A DNA stretch of 64,000 nucleotides from CAYVIB01 sp964451365 (GTDB taxonomy: Bacteria > Pseudomonadota > Gammaproteobacteria > Pseudomonadales > Cellvibrionaceae). Below are positions 9,577 through 18,089 of this stretch, one piece after another (position 1 is the stretch's first letter; every line of letters starts with the position of its first letter). Both the position numbers and the translations under genes were made by a program. Location of the stretch: positions 1 to 64,000 of the forward strand of contig CAYVIB010000027.1 of the NCBI GenBank assembly GCA_964451365.1, in the 5' to 3' direction. The notes beneath the pieces were generated by a model. That model did not search any database and was not told the DNA's origin. It was given only the letters and a program-made list of their open reading frames with translations.

Positions 9577-9708
9577 ATCAAAAGACCATCGACTGAAAAC
9601 ACCAGTCGCCAAGCCTGTCACTAAATCAAGTTCAGGTGTTGGATGAGACAATCATCCACAACAAATGTTCATATGGGCCCCGCGAATATCCCGACTTTTT
9701 TACCCGTT

Positions 9709-10290
9709 TTACAGCAGGGGTTCAATATATTTGTCTATCGCTTCACGCGCGCGGAAAATACGGGACCTGACCGTGCCGACCGGACACCCCATCACCTCGG
9801 CAATTTCCTCATAGCTCAGGCCTTCCATTTCCCGCAGGGTCACGGCGGTGCGCAGGTCCTCCGGCAAATCGTTAATCGCCTTGTTTACCGTTTTTTCCAA
9901 CTGGTCTTTCATCAACTGGTTTTCAGGGGAGGACAGGTCACGCATGTTTTCTCCACCGGCAAAATATTCGGCTTCCTCGGCATCGACATCGGTGGCGGGT
10001 GGTCGCCGGCCCCGGGAAACGAGGTGGTTCTTCGCGGTATTGATCGCGATACGATAAATCCATGTATAGAAGGCACTGTCACCACGGAAGTTGCCTATGG
10101 CCCGATAGGCCTTGATAAAGGCTTCCTGGGCAACATCATGCATTTCGGAGCTGTCTTTGATGTAGCGACTGATGATGGAGAGAATTTTGTGCTGGTACTT
10201 GACCACCAAGAGGTCGAACGCGTGCTTGTCGCCTTTCTGGACTCTGAGAACCAATTGTTGATCGGTATCCTTAGCAGACGCCGCTGTCAT
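9709..10290 (-). CDS. rpoE: Envelope-stress sigma factor RpoE/AlgU
   Basis: A group 4 (ECF) sigma factor for envelope stress genes. Region 2 (DLLVVKYQHKILSIISRYI...DVAQEAFIKAYRAIGNFRGDSAFYTWIYRI) and region 4 (LREMEGLSYEEIAEVMGCPVGTVRSRIFRAREA) are intact. The start at 10290 (MTAASAKDTDQQL) gives 193 residues, close to E. coli RpoE. A longer in-frame opening from 10401 adds 37 residues with no family resemblance. It heads the rpoE-mucA-mucB-rseC-mucD series and is divergent from nadB. Confidence 0.94.
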   Translation of the reverse strand: MTAASAKDTDQQLVLRVQKGDKHAFDLLVVKYQHKILSIISRYIKDSSEMHDVAQEAFIKAYRAIGNFRGDSAFYTWIYRIAINTAKNHLVSRGRRPPATDVDAEEAEYFAGGENMRDLSSPENQLMKDQLEKTVNKAINDLPEDLRTAVTLREMEGLSYEEIAEVMGCPVGTVRSRIFRAREAIDKYIEPLL

Positions 10291-10839
10291 TAAAGTGCTC
10301 CCCAAACCATTACGTCCCGCTGAACAGTTCGCACCGCCCGCTTTTTTTGCTGCTAATTTATCATTGCTTGTAATCACTGTGCAGACCTTCGCTCGATTCA
10401 TAACATAAACATTAAGTTGCGGTTGACAGTAACCTGCGGATTCTGAATCCCACCTTAACAGTTACTCGGCTTAAATCGCCAGATACCCATTCTTTTGCCC
10501 CAGCCAAGAAAGACCGGCAGCCAGTGGAAAAGTTCCGCAATACCACACAAGCGCCATAAGTAATATCAGGTCTTCCAGCCATATATCAATGGCCGGAGCA
10601 TTCCGACGCGAGGAGTGTGGTTTGGTCATTCCAAATGAGCGACGAGCAAAGCTTACCGCTCCTGCTTACGCTCCTCATCGGAGTGCAGGCACTCGATCAG
10701 TGCGTTTTGATTATATGCAGGCCGAATGCCAGTCATGCCAGCCCAATAGTAAAATCCCCATACAAAGCCCTATACTACGTGCTTTGCAGGCCGTCGAGGA
10801 AAAACGGCCGGTTCGTTTGGCATAAAAAGGCAAAAAAGC
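10291..10839. other. Divergent rpoE/nadB intergenic region
   Basis: About 550 bases separate the chosen rpoE start from nadB. A short open frame at 10589-10825 has no family resemblance and no good ribosome site, so it is not called. The region should hold the promoters for both directions. Only one weak candidate (10392-10419) could be picked out. Confidence 0.5.
10392..10419 (-). promoter_or_regulatory. Weak candidate sigma-E-type promoter for rpoE
   Basis: On the minus strand, CAACTT (10419-10414) and TCGAG (10396-10392) are separated by 17 bases, a loose match to the GAACTT / TCTGA pattern of RpoE-class promoters. Autoregulation is known for these sigma factors. The match is imperfect in both boxes, so this is a guess. 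Confidence 0.2.
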
Positions 10840-12501
10840 GTGAAATCGAAAACCGGAAAACGCCCTGAATTATCTTCGCGTCGTAAACATTACGATGTTC
10901 TGGTTATTGGCAGCGGTGCCGCGGGGCTCTCGCTGGCATTGAATCTCGCCCGCAACGCCCGGGTGGCGGTGCTGAGCAAGGGGGAATTGTCCGAGGGTTC
11001 CACCTGGTACGCCCAGGGCGGCATTGCCGCCGTGCTCGACACCCGGGACAGCTTCGAGTCACATATCGCCGATACGCTGGCGGCCGGCGCCGGCCTTTGT
11101 CACCCGGACACCGTCGAGTTCACTGTCAGGAACAGCGCCACCGCCATACAGTGGCTGATCGAGTTGGGAGTGGCATTCACCAAAGCCCCTGACTCCGGTG
11201 AATACCACCTGACCCGGGAAGGGGGACACAGCCACCGGCGTATCATCCACAGTGCGGATGCAACGGGCAAGGCCGTCCATTCCACCCTGGTCACCGCAGC
11301 CCGGAGTTGTTCCAACCTGGACTTGTTCGAAAACTACATCGCTCTGGACCTGATCAAGCAACCCGAACAGGCACAGCGAAAAATGCGCTGCACCGGAGCC
11401 TATGTCTACAACCGCAACACCGATCGGGTGGAAACTTTTACGGCCAAGGTTGTGATACTCGCCACCGGCGGCGCCAGCAAAGTCTATTTGTACTCGAGCA
11501 ATCCCGACAGCGCCAGCGGTGATGGAATCGCCATGGCCTGGCGGGCGGGTTGCCGGGTGGCCAATATGGAGTTCAACCAATTCCACCCCACTTGCCTGTA
11601 CCACCCCGGAGCCAAGTCCTTCCTGATTACCGAAGCGCTCCGGGGCGAAGGCGCGCTGTTGAAACTGCCGGACGGCACCCGGTTTATGCCTAAATTTCAT
11701 GAGCTGGCCGAGCTGGCGCCACGCGATATCGTCGCCCGCGCCATCGACCACGAGATGAAGCGCCTGGGCAGCGACTGTGTTTACCTGGATATCAGCCACA
11801 AGTCGGAAGAATTTATCGAATCGCACTTCCCCACCGTGCGCAGACAATGCCTGGATTTTGGCATCGACATCACCAGGGAGCCCATCCCGGTGGTTCCGGC
11901 GGCGCACTATACCTGCGGCGGCATCGTGGTGGACCACCAGGGCCGCACTGACCTTGACGGTTTGTATGCCATCGGCGAAACCTCCTTTACCGGCTTGCAC
12001 GGCGCCAACCGGATGGCAAGTAATTCGCTGCTGGAATGCGTGGTTTTTGCCCGCTCCGCCGCCCACGCCATCACCTCCACGCTGGCAACGATTACCGAGC
12101 CGCGGCCGGTACCGGAGTGGGATGAATCCCGAGTCACTGATTCGGATGAGGATGTGGTTATCTCCCACAACTGGGACGAACTGCGCCGTTTTATGTGGGA
12201 CTATGTCGGTATCGTCCGAACCCACAAGCGGCTGGAGCGCGCGACTCACCGGATAAAGCTGCTGCAAAGGGAAATCAACGAATACTATTCCAACTACAAG
12301 GTCAGCAACGACCTTATCGAGCTGCGAAACCTGGCGATGGTAGCGGAGTTGATCATTCGCTCGGCTATGTCGCGCCGGGAAAGTCGCGGACTGCACTATT
12401 CCCTCGATTATCCTGAAACTTCAGACGTTGCCCAGGACACCATTCTGGTACCGATGAATTTCGCCGGACAGGAGACTATTGTCAGCGTCCCCTCGAACTA
12501 G
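10840..12501 (+). CDS. nadB: L-aspartate oxidase
   Basis: The FAD enzyme that oxidises L-aspartate to iminoaspartate, the first step of de novo NAD synthesis (with NadA). The dinucleotide-binding motif VIGSGAAGLSLALNLA is at about residues 22-37. The flavoprotein active-site region includes EFNQFHPTCLY, AHYTCGGI and GLHGANRMASNSLLE. The 553-aa length is normal, with a C-terminal helical domain. It is divergent from rpoE, as in many pseudomonads and relatives. Confidence 0.96.
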   Translation: MKSKTGKRPELSSRRKHYDVLVIGSGAAGLSLALNLARNARVAVLSKGELSEGSTWYAQGGIAAVLDTRDSFESHIADTLAAGAGLCHPDTVEFTVRNSATAIQWLIELGVAFTKAPDSGEYHLTREGGHSHRRIIHSADATGKAVHSTLVTAARSCSNLDLFENYIALDLIKQPEQAQRKMRCTGAYVYNRNTDRVETFTAKVVILATGGASKVYLYSSNPDSASGDGIAMAWRAGCRVANMEFNQFHPTCLYHPGAKSFLITEALRGEGALLKLPDGTRFMPKFHELAELAPRDIVARAIDHEMKRLGSDCVYLDISHKSEEFIESHFPTVRRQCLDFGIDITREPIPVVPAAHYTCGGIVVDHQGRTDLDGLYAIGETSFTGLHGANRMASNSLLECVVFARSAAHAITSTLATITEPRPVPEWDESRVTDSDEDVVISHNWDELRRFMWDYVGIVRTHKRLERATHRIKLLQREINEYYSNYKVSNDLIELRNLAMVAELIIRSAMSRRESRGLHYSLDYPETSDVAQDTILVPMNFAGQETIVSVPSN

Positions 12502-12690
12502 CCAGTCACCCAAACACTCCTAAACCGGCTGAAGCGCACAGCCGACGCGAAACGGAGTGGATTAGGGTTCGGTGACATTTTGTCACTGTCCACCCTTGCC
12601 AGCTAAATTGCCCGGAGCAACCTGGGCAGCTTGCTCCGCGGGGTGAATCACATGAATGTGATTCGTCTATCGCAGAGGGGCCTTTGAGAC

Positions 12691-13122
12691 TTAATCAGAG
12701 ACTCCCTGGTATTCGGTCAGTAAAAACACCCGCAGCCTGCGCAACTCATCCGCAGTCGCTGAATCGCGCAGTAAAATTGTACTGCTTTTTCCACCCCTAC
12801 CAACGTCTTTCAGCCGGACAGTGACGATCACCAGAAAGGGGCTGACAAAAGGATTACCGATAATCTCGCAAGGATGTTTTTGCCCCTCGATCCAAACAAA
12901 ACCCTGGTCGCGGGAAAATTGTAGCCTGGTGATCTTCGCCTGACTTCGAATATATCGATAGCCGGTAAAACCGCTTACGGCAAGCAAAGCCAGCGCAGCG
13001 GCCTTTACTGACAGTACAGCCGGATAAAAAAGGATCAACAGCGAACAAACGACATGGATCAGCCAAAAAATTTTCCAAACCGCGGCGGACTGCTGTATAT
13101 GTACGGAAACAGGTGAAGCCAA
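12691..13122 (-). CDS. ygfX: YgfX (CptA) family membrane protein
   Basis: A 143-aa protein with two adjacent N-terminal membrane helices (about residues 15-55) and a small C-terminal soluble domain. It lies 11 bases downstream of sdhE, matching the widespread sdhE-ygfX pair. In E. coli YgfX has been described as affecting cytoskeletal proteins when overproduced. Its normal role is unclear. The call rests mostly on topology, length and pairing with sdhE. Confidence 0.75.
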   Translation of the reverse strand: MASPVSVHIQQSAAVWKIFWLIHVVCSLLILFYPAVLSVKAAALALLAVSGFTGYRYIRSQAKITRLQFSRDQGFVWIEGQKHPCEIIGNPFVSPFLVIVTVRLKDVGRGGKSSTILLRDSATADELRRLRVFLLTEYQGVSD

Positions 13123-13133
13123 TTTATTTTTCT

Positions 13134-13388
13134 TTAAATTTGCAGGCCGGTATTCGAGCGGATGATATGGACAATTAATTTCAGGTCCGCGTCCTCCGGT
13201 TCGCCCTTGTTTAAAAACCAGTTAAACAGGTCCTGGTCTTCACATTCGAGAAGCTTCCAATAGCGCTGCTTGTCCTCGTCCAGCAGCGAGGGGTAAACAT
13301 TCTCCAAAAATGGGGTCAATATTAAATCGAGTTCCAGCATGCCTCGCCGACTCGCCCATAAAAGCCGTTGATACTCCATCGAGTCCAC
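13134..13388 (-). CDS. sdhE: FAD assembly factor SdhE
   Basis: SdhE promotes covalent FAD attachment to the flavoprotein subunits of succinate dehydrogenase and fumarate reductase. The 84-aa sequence has the hallmark SRRGMLELDLIL, containing the RGxxE motif needed for flavinylation, followed by the five-helix core with LLECEDQDLFNWF. It precedes ygfX and is divergent from ygfZ, a classic neighbourhood. Confidence 0.93.
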   Translation of the reverse strand: MDSMEYQRLLWASRRGMLELDLILTPFLENVYPSLLDEDKQRYWKLLECEDQDLFNWFLNKGEPEDADLKLIVHIIRSNTGLQI

Positions 13389-13522
13389 CGAATGCGTCTG
13401 ATCAAAATTGCCGGCATTATATCCGAGTTGGCGGCTAAAACGCGCGCAAACCCGGCTTTTTTACATGGATGAAATAGCAGAAGCTTTCAAATACAATCCG
13501 AAGCTTCCTTTCGACTTATGAC

Positions 13523-14515
13523 GTGCTTAATTTTATGACCGACTGGCAAAACCTATTTTCCCAAGCCCCATTATCCAAGGAATTCGCCAGCACCTGTCCG
13601 GCGCAGCAAACCTGTATCATTCCCCGAACGAATCATACGCTGCTTACAGTCTCCGGACCGGATTCAAACAAATTTCTGCAGGGTCAATGCACCTGTGATG
13701 TGAACCGCCTGGATGACGGGAGTATTTTGCTGGGTGCCCATTGCAACCACAAGGGCCGCATGAACAGCAGTTTTACCGCCGCACTCCTGGGCAACGACGG
13801 GATCGGCTTGCTGGTCCATTCCTCCATCCACGATCACGCTTTTACCAGCTTAAAAAAATATATCGTTTTTTCCAAAGCGGAAATTGCCATCGCCGACAAT
13901 TTTGGCAGTATCTATCTCGCCGGCCCCGAAGCGGAACAAACTCTGCGACAGGTTGGACTGGCAGCCCCACCTCCGGGAGAATTTCTCCAATCGGGTCAGG
14001 CGACAATCCTGCAACCCGCCCCGGATCAGTTTGAGATCTGGGCAGATGAGGAGACGCTGCTCAAACTTTGCCGGTTACAAGCCAAACCGGTAAGCGAAAA
14101 TTATGTCGATCTGCTTAATATTCGTCGCGGCCTTGGGGAAGTACGCGCTGAAACCGTGGAGGAATTTATTCCACAGGACCTCAACTTTCAGTTGACGGAC
14201 GGCGTCTCGTTCAGCAAGGGCTGCTATACCGGCCAGGAAATCATCGCCCGCATGCACTACAAGGGCAAAATCAAGAAGCATATGTATCGCGGCGCGGTGG
14301 ATGTGGGTGTCCTGCCGCCACCCGGGACAGCGGTTATTGACTCTGAGGACAAAAGTATCGGCAAAATTGTTTATTCCGCGCATGACGAAAACCATCGGGC
14401 GGAGCTTCTGGCGCTGGTAAACGATGACGCGCTCGAAAGTGAAGCTTTCATTTCAGGAACAAATTCACGGGCAAAAATCTCGTGGCTGCCGCTTCCCTAT
14501 GCTATACCTAAGTAA
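13523..14515 (+). CDS. ygfZ: tRNA-modifying / Fe-S protein YgfZ, folate-binding
   Basis: A folate-dependent protein of the GcvT-like fold that supports Fe-S enzymes such as MiaB. The family signature is visible as KGCYTGQEIIARMHYKGK (about residues 233-250), with the conserved Cys. The length of 330 aa is normal. The start may be the ATG at 13523 or the one at 13535 (MTDWQNLF). It is divergent from sdhE-ygfX, as in E. coli and pseudomonads. Confidence 0.92.
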   Translation: MLNFMTDWQNLFSQAPLSKEFASTCPAQQTCIIPRTNHTLLTVSGPDSNKFLQGQCTCDVNRLDDGSILLGAHCNHKGRMNSSFTAALLGNDGIGLLVHSSIHDHAFTSLKKYIVFSKAEIAIADNFGSIYLAGPEAEQTLRQVGLAAPPPGEFLQSGQATILQPAPDQFEIWADEETLLKLCRLQAKPVSENYVDLLNIRRGLGEVRAETVEEFIPQDLNFQLTDGVSFSKGCYTGQEIIARMHYKGKIKKHMYRGAVDVGVLPPPGTAVIDSEDKSIGKIVYSAHDENHRAELLALVNDDALESEAFISGTNSRAKISWLPLPYAIPK

Positions 14516-14629
14516 TAAATAGATTCGTAATCCAGACTTGGCCCACCCCTAGTGTCGCTCATTTTTTGTGCAGCCACCACCGACCGCCGCTGGATAGTTA
14601 GCTAACCCAGGGCTTGAGAGGCAAAAAAT

Positions 14630-15466
14630 ATGGATGCTCTTGCAGAGAAAGTTTCGCAAGAAATCAATCGCGCTATCGACAATGACAAACTGGTGCTGCC
14701 CACCCTGCCGGAAATTGCGCTCAAAGTGCGCGACGTGGCAGACGATCCGAACGCCAGCATCAAGACCCTGGCCAACACCATTTCGCACGACGCGGCCCTG
14801 ACCGCGCGCATTATTAAAATCGCCAACAGCCCCCTGTTCCGGGCACCGCGCGAGATCGAAGATCTGCAGATGGCCCTTTCGCGCCTGGGAATGCAGTATA
14901 CCTGTAACCTCGCGACCGGCCTGGCCATGGAGCAGATGTTCCAGGCCACATCCGACCTGATTGACAAGCGCCTGCGCGAGGTATGGTCCCGATCCACCGA
15001 AATCGCCGGCATTTGTCACGTGCTGTGCAAGCACAAGACCCAGTTGCGACCCGACCAGGCGGCACTGGCGGGGTTGGTTCACCAGATTGGCATTCTCCCT
15101 ATCCTGTCGTTCGCAGAAGAGCACCACGCTTTAATGAAGGACAGTATTTCGCTGGAGAGAGTAATTGATCAGTTGCACCCGTCGCTGGGTGTAAAAATAT
15201 TGACCACCTGGGAGTTTCCGATGGAGTTGCGCAATATTCCGGTCGATCACCTGGATTTTACCGCCCGGAAACCGCACGCGGATTACGCCGATATCGTGAC
15301 AGTGGCCATGCTGCAAAGTTATTCAGGTTCCGGCAAACGCTTCAATGACCTCGACTACAGTACCGTGACGGCCTTCGAGCGACTCGGGCTGGATTACAAT
15401 ATCGACTCCGCCGAAGCCGAGGATCTGAGCGAAGATATGGAAGCAGCAATGAGAATGCTTAGCTGA
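14630..15466 (+). CDS. HDOD domain protein
   Basis: A 278-aa protein made almost entirely of one HDOD domain, a catalytically inactive HD-related helical fold used in signalling. The diagnostic stretch is LPTLPEIALKVRDVADDPNA...ISHDAALTARIIKIANSP. No receiver, GGDEF or other output domain is present, so it may act as an adaptor. A short C-terminal acidic helix (SAEAEDLSEDMEAAM) follows. It is convergent with the next gene and has a good spaced start. Confidence 0.85.
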   Translation: MDALAEKVSQEINRAIDNDKLVLPTLPEIALKVRDVADDPNASIKTLANTISHDAALTARIIKIANSPLFRAPREIEDLQMALSRLGMQYTCNLATGLAMEQMFQATSDLIDKRLREVWSRSTEIAGICHVLCKHKTQLRPDQAALAGLVHQIGILPILSFAEEHHALMKDSISLERVIDQLHPSLGVKILTTWEFPMELRNIPVDHLDFTARKPHADYADIVTVAMLQSYSGSGKRFNDLDYSTVTAFERLGLDYNIDSAEAEDLSEDMEAAMRMLS

Positions 15467-15483
15467 TCACACCACTTCGATTT

Positions 15484-16080
15484 TTACTGCATATATTCAT
15501 CCACCGGCAGGCTGATACCCAAAGCCTGCAACTGCCGGGCGGCGATGGGATCACCCGTCTGGCGCCAGCGTTGATACAGTTCCAACACATCCGACGCATC
15601 GAAAGGATTCTGTTTTGAACAGGCCCTGGCGACTAATTCCAGCAAACGCGCAAACATGGCCGCCAGTTCGGAGAAAACATGCCGGTTCTGGTGGGCATTT
15701 TCCGCCAGATAGTCGTAGGCACCCCCTCCCATGCCGACAAAGTAATCCTTGTAAATTCCCCGTCGGGCGTAGCGTTCCGGAAACAGCGCTCCGAGAAAGA
15801 GGGACAGGTCGCCCAACTGCCGCAGTATCAGGCAGCGCTCCCATTTTTCCTGTGCCTCAATCGCATCCTTGTACAACATTGCCAGGGGCCGCACGCCAAT
15901 GTTGCCCTCATCGTAACCGAACAGTTGGCTGCTATCGCCGAGACGGGAGAGGACACCGCACATATACCAGAGGGTCTCCTCCCGTGGCTTCGGCCTTATG
16001 TCCCTACCGAATTCAAGCAGACGCCCGTGAAAGTACTCGGACAAGGTGCTTTCAAAGGCGTGCGCAGGTGAATCAAACAT
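15484..16080 (-). CDS. Conserved hypothetical protein, helical, function unknown
   Basis: A soluble, mostly helical protein of about 198 aa (start MFDSPAHAFESTLSEYF at 16080; a longer frame begins at 16104). No known domain is recognised. Conserved-looking features are a WYMCGVLSRLGDSS segment and a GGGAYDYLAENAHQNRHVFSELA segment. There is no signal peptide or membrane helix. It is convergent with the HDOD gene, with only 17 bases between stops. Codon use and protein composition look genuine. Confidence 0.7.
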   Translation of the reverse strand: MFDSPAHAFESTLSEYFHGRLLEFGRDIRPKPREETLWYMCGVLSRLGDSSQLFGYDEGNIGVRPLAMLYKDAIEAQEKWERCLILRQLGDLSLFLGALFPERYARRGIYKDYFVGMGGGAYDYLAENAHQNRHVFSELAAMFARLLELVARACSKQNPFDASDVLELYQRWRQTGDPIAARQLQALGISLPVDEYMQ

Positions 16081-16547
16081 CTGTCGTCTCCCCGGAAAAA
16101 CCAAAAGCTCTTCTTTTAATATAATTTGAATTCCTGCAACTCTCCATTTTAGGCATACAATTTTTTATGAAAATGGATGATCAAAATGGTCGTTAGCCCG
16201 CCTCTTGAAAATATTTGCCGTTTCAGTTGCAGGAACGAGTAGCCAGGCCGGTGTTGCCGATGTTTAAAGTCGCGCAAAGACCGACGTAGAAATAAAGGAA
16301 AGAAAAGAGTCTGATGGTTGACGCAGTGTACGCAAATCGAACAGTACGGCGGTGTGCCTGAAACAGCCGAAGTGACGCGCTCCACGTTGTAAACACGCGT
16401 CCATCACCGGATTAACATTGACGCGCAAGGTAATGATTGCCGACAGGCCAGCGGACTCCAAAAAATCCGCCGGAACTCCGGGCACCCTCGATTGGGATTA
16501 AAAACTATTTGCAGGGCGGGTAAGCGATGGTCCGCCCTGCAGAACTT
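16081..16547. other. Intergenic stretch without a supported gene
   Basis: Apart from the hairpin at 16511-16540, no gene is supported. A minus-strand open frame at 16149-16385 has a poor composition, no ribosome site and no family resemblance, so it is not called. Upstream signals of the gene ending at 15484 must lie at the left of this stretch. Confidence 0.5.
16511..16540 (-). terminator. Rho-independent terminator after the ThuA-like gene
   Basis: A perfect 9-bp stem, GCAGGGCGG / CCGCCCTGC (16511-16519 with 16532-16540), lies 7 bases past the stop at 16548. On the minus strand it is followed by an AT-rich stretch with a T run. On the plus strand it is also followed by a T-rich tract, so it may act in both directions. 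Confidence 0.7.
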
Positions 16548-17315
16548 TTATTTTTTTAATCCTTTACCGGTAGCGGCCCAATAAAGTCCGCCATAAATAT
16601 GCTCCATCAGCAAGGTGTCCGAATAAAGCGCGGGGATATGTCCCAGGCCGGTGTAAAATGAGCGGCCACCGTCGTATTCGTGGTACCAGGCAATCGGGTG
16701 AAACTTGCCCATGCCCTTGCCCACTTTCTCGCCCCAACGGACATTGGGATCGTAAGTTTTTTCATCCACGGTCAGAATATAATTCAACCCCTTTACCGTG
16801 GCCGGGCCGTATTCATACCACTCTTCGGTCCACAAAAATTTTTCCGGCATGCGATCCACGCCGGGAAATTTGCGATCGACCACACTGAGCTCCGCCGTCT
16901 GGATGACCGGATGGATATGGAACATATGGCCAACCAGTTGGGTGTACCACTCCCACTCGTATTCCGTATCGGACGCACTGTGAATACCGACATAGCCCTT
17001 GCCGGACTGGATAAAACGCTCCATCGCCGCCTGCTGTTCATCGTTCAGCACGTTGCCGGTAGTCAGCATAAACACCACCACGTCGTACTTCTTCAGGCTT
17101 TCATCGTTAATTTCCTTGCCGACATTTTCCTCCCAGGTCAGGTTGAAATGGTGCTTTTTCGCCAGCGCCCGCATGGCATCGACGCCTTCGTTAATCGCCT
17201 CGTGATGCCAGCCATCGGTTTTGGTAATCAACAGCGCGTTGAATTGCTCGGCGAACGCCGGGGGGATGAACAATATCGCCGCCATAGCCAGGCAACGGGT
17301 GACAAATTTCTTCAT
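16548..17315 (-). CDS. Secreted ThuA domain protein
   Basis: A 255-aa protein with a signal peptide (MKKFVTRCLAMAAILFIPPAFA|EQ) and a ThuA-like (trehalose utilisation, class I glutamine amidotransferase-like) fold. The pattern ALLITKTDGWHHEAINEGVDAMRALA and the GYVGIHSASDTEYEWEWYTQLVGHMFHIHP segment are typical. ThuA-like proteins are often linked to carbohydrate use, which fits a polysaccharide degrader. The precise substrate is not known. It may be co-transcribed with ung 30 bases upstream. Confidence 0.85.
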   Translation of the reverse strand: MKKFVTRCLAMAAILFIPPAFAEQFNALLITKTDGWHHEAINEGVDAMRALAKKHHFNLTWEENVGKEINDESLKKYDVVVFMLTTGNVLNDEQQAAMERFIQSGKGYVGIHSASDTEYEWEWYTQLVGHMFHIHPVIQTAELSVVDRKFPGVDRMPEKFLWTEEWYEYGPATVKGLNYILTVDEKTYDPNVRWGEKVGKGMGKFHPIAWYHEYDGGRSFYTGLGHIPALYSDTLLMEHIYGGLYWAATGKGLKK

Positions 17316-17345
17316 GGTATTAACTCCTGATTATTCTATTTAACT

Positions 17346-18077
17346 TTATTGAGCATAACCCACGGCAGGTAAAGCCTCGGAGATGGCCCAGTTGATCGGC
17401 TTCTCGCCGTGCTGTTCCAAATAGGCATTGGCGCGGGAGAAGTGCCGGTTGCCAAAAAAGCCGCGATGAGCTGAAAGGGGTGAAGGATGCGGGGATTTCA
17501 ATACCAGATGCCTGCGCGCATCGATAAATTGCCCCTTTTTCTGCGCGTAACTGCCCCACAACATAAACACGATATTCTCGCGGCGCTCGTTAAGGGCATG
17601 AATCACCGCATCAGTAAAAGTCTCCCAACCTCGCCCCTGGTGCGACCCCGCCATGCTCTGCTGCACGGTCAGCGTTGCATTTAACAGCAATACGCCCTGC
17701 TCCGCCCACTCCTGCAGGCAGCCATGTTTGGGAAACGGGTAACCGAACTCGTTCTGGATCTCCTTGAAAATATTTTGCAGCGAAGGCGGAAAGGGCACGC
17801 CGGGCATTACCGAAAAACAAAGCCCGTGCGCCTGATTCGGACCGTGATACGGATCCTGCCCCAAGACCACCACCTTCACCTGATCGAAAGGCGTGGTGTT
17901 AAGCGCGTTAAAAATTCTATCGCCGGGCGGAAAAATAACTTTGCCGGCTTTTTTTTCCGTCACCAAAAACCGTTTAAGCTCCACCATATAGGGCTTGTTA
18001 AACTCATCCCCCACCACTTCAAGCCAAGTTGGGTGAAGTTTTACCGGGGAATTTTTCTTATCGGTGGCGCTGTTCAT
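17346..18077 (-). CDS. ung: Uracil-DNA glycosylase
   Basis: Removes uracil from DNA as the first step of base excision repair. The water-activating loop GQDPYHGPNQAHGLCFSV and the DNA minor-groove loop HPSPLSAHRGFFG are intact, as is LLLNATLTV. At 243 aa it is slightly longer than E. coli Ung because of an N-terminal stretch. It follows lysS by 12 bases and is probably in the same transcript. Confidence 0.96.
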   Translation of the reverse strand: MNSATDKKNSPVKLHPTWLEVVGDEFNKPYMVELKRFLVTEKKAGKVIFPPGDRIFNALNTTPFDQVKVVVLGQDPYHGPNQAHGLCFSVMPGVPFPPSLQNIFKEIQNEFGYPFPKHGCLQEWAEQGVLLLNATLTVQQSMAGSHQGRGWETFTDAVIHALNERRENIVFMLWGSYAQKKGQFIDARRHLVLKSPHPSPLSAHRGFFGNRHFSRANAYLEQHGEKPINWAISEALPAVGYAQ

Positions 18078-18089
18078 AGGGCTGTTCTC

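Noticed and set aside
10589..10825. 78-codon frame between rpoE and nadB
   Set aside because: No ribosome site, no family resemblance, overlaps the promoter region.
11059..12396. 445-codon open frame antisense to nadB
   Set aside because: Shadow of the conserved L-aspartate oxidase frame.
12572..12586. Perfect inverted repeat GTGACATTTTGTCAC after nadB
   Set aside because: No T tract and no known operator match; could be chance.
16149..16385. 78-codon minus-strand frame
   Set aside because: Poor composition and no ribosome site; no homologue recalled.
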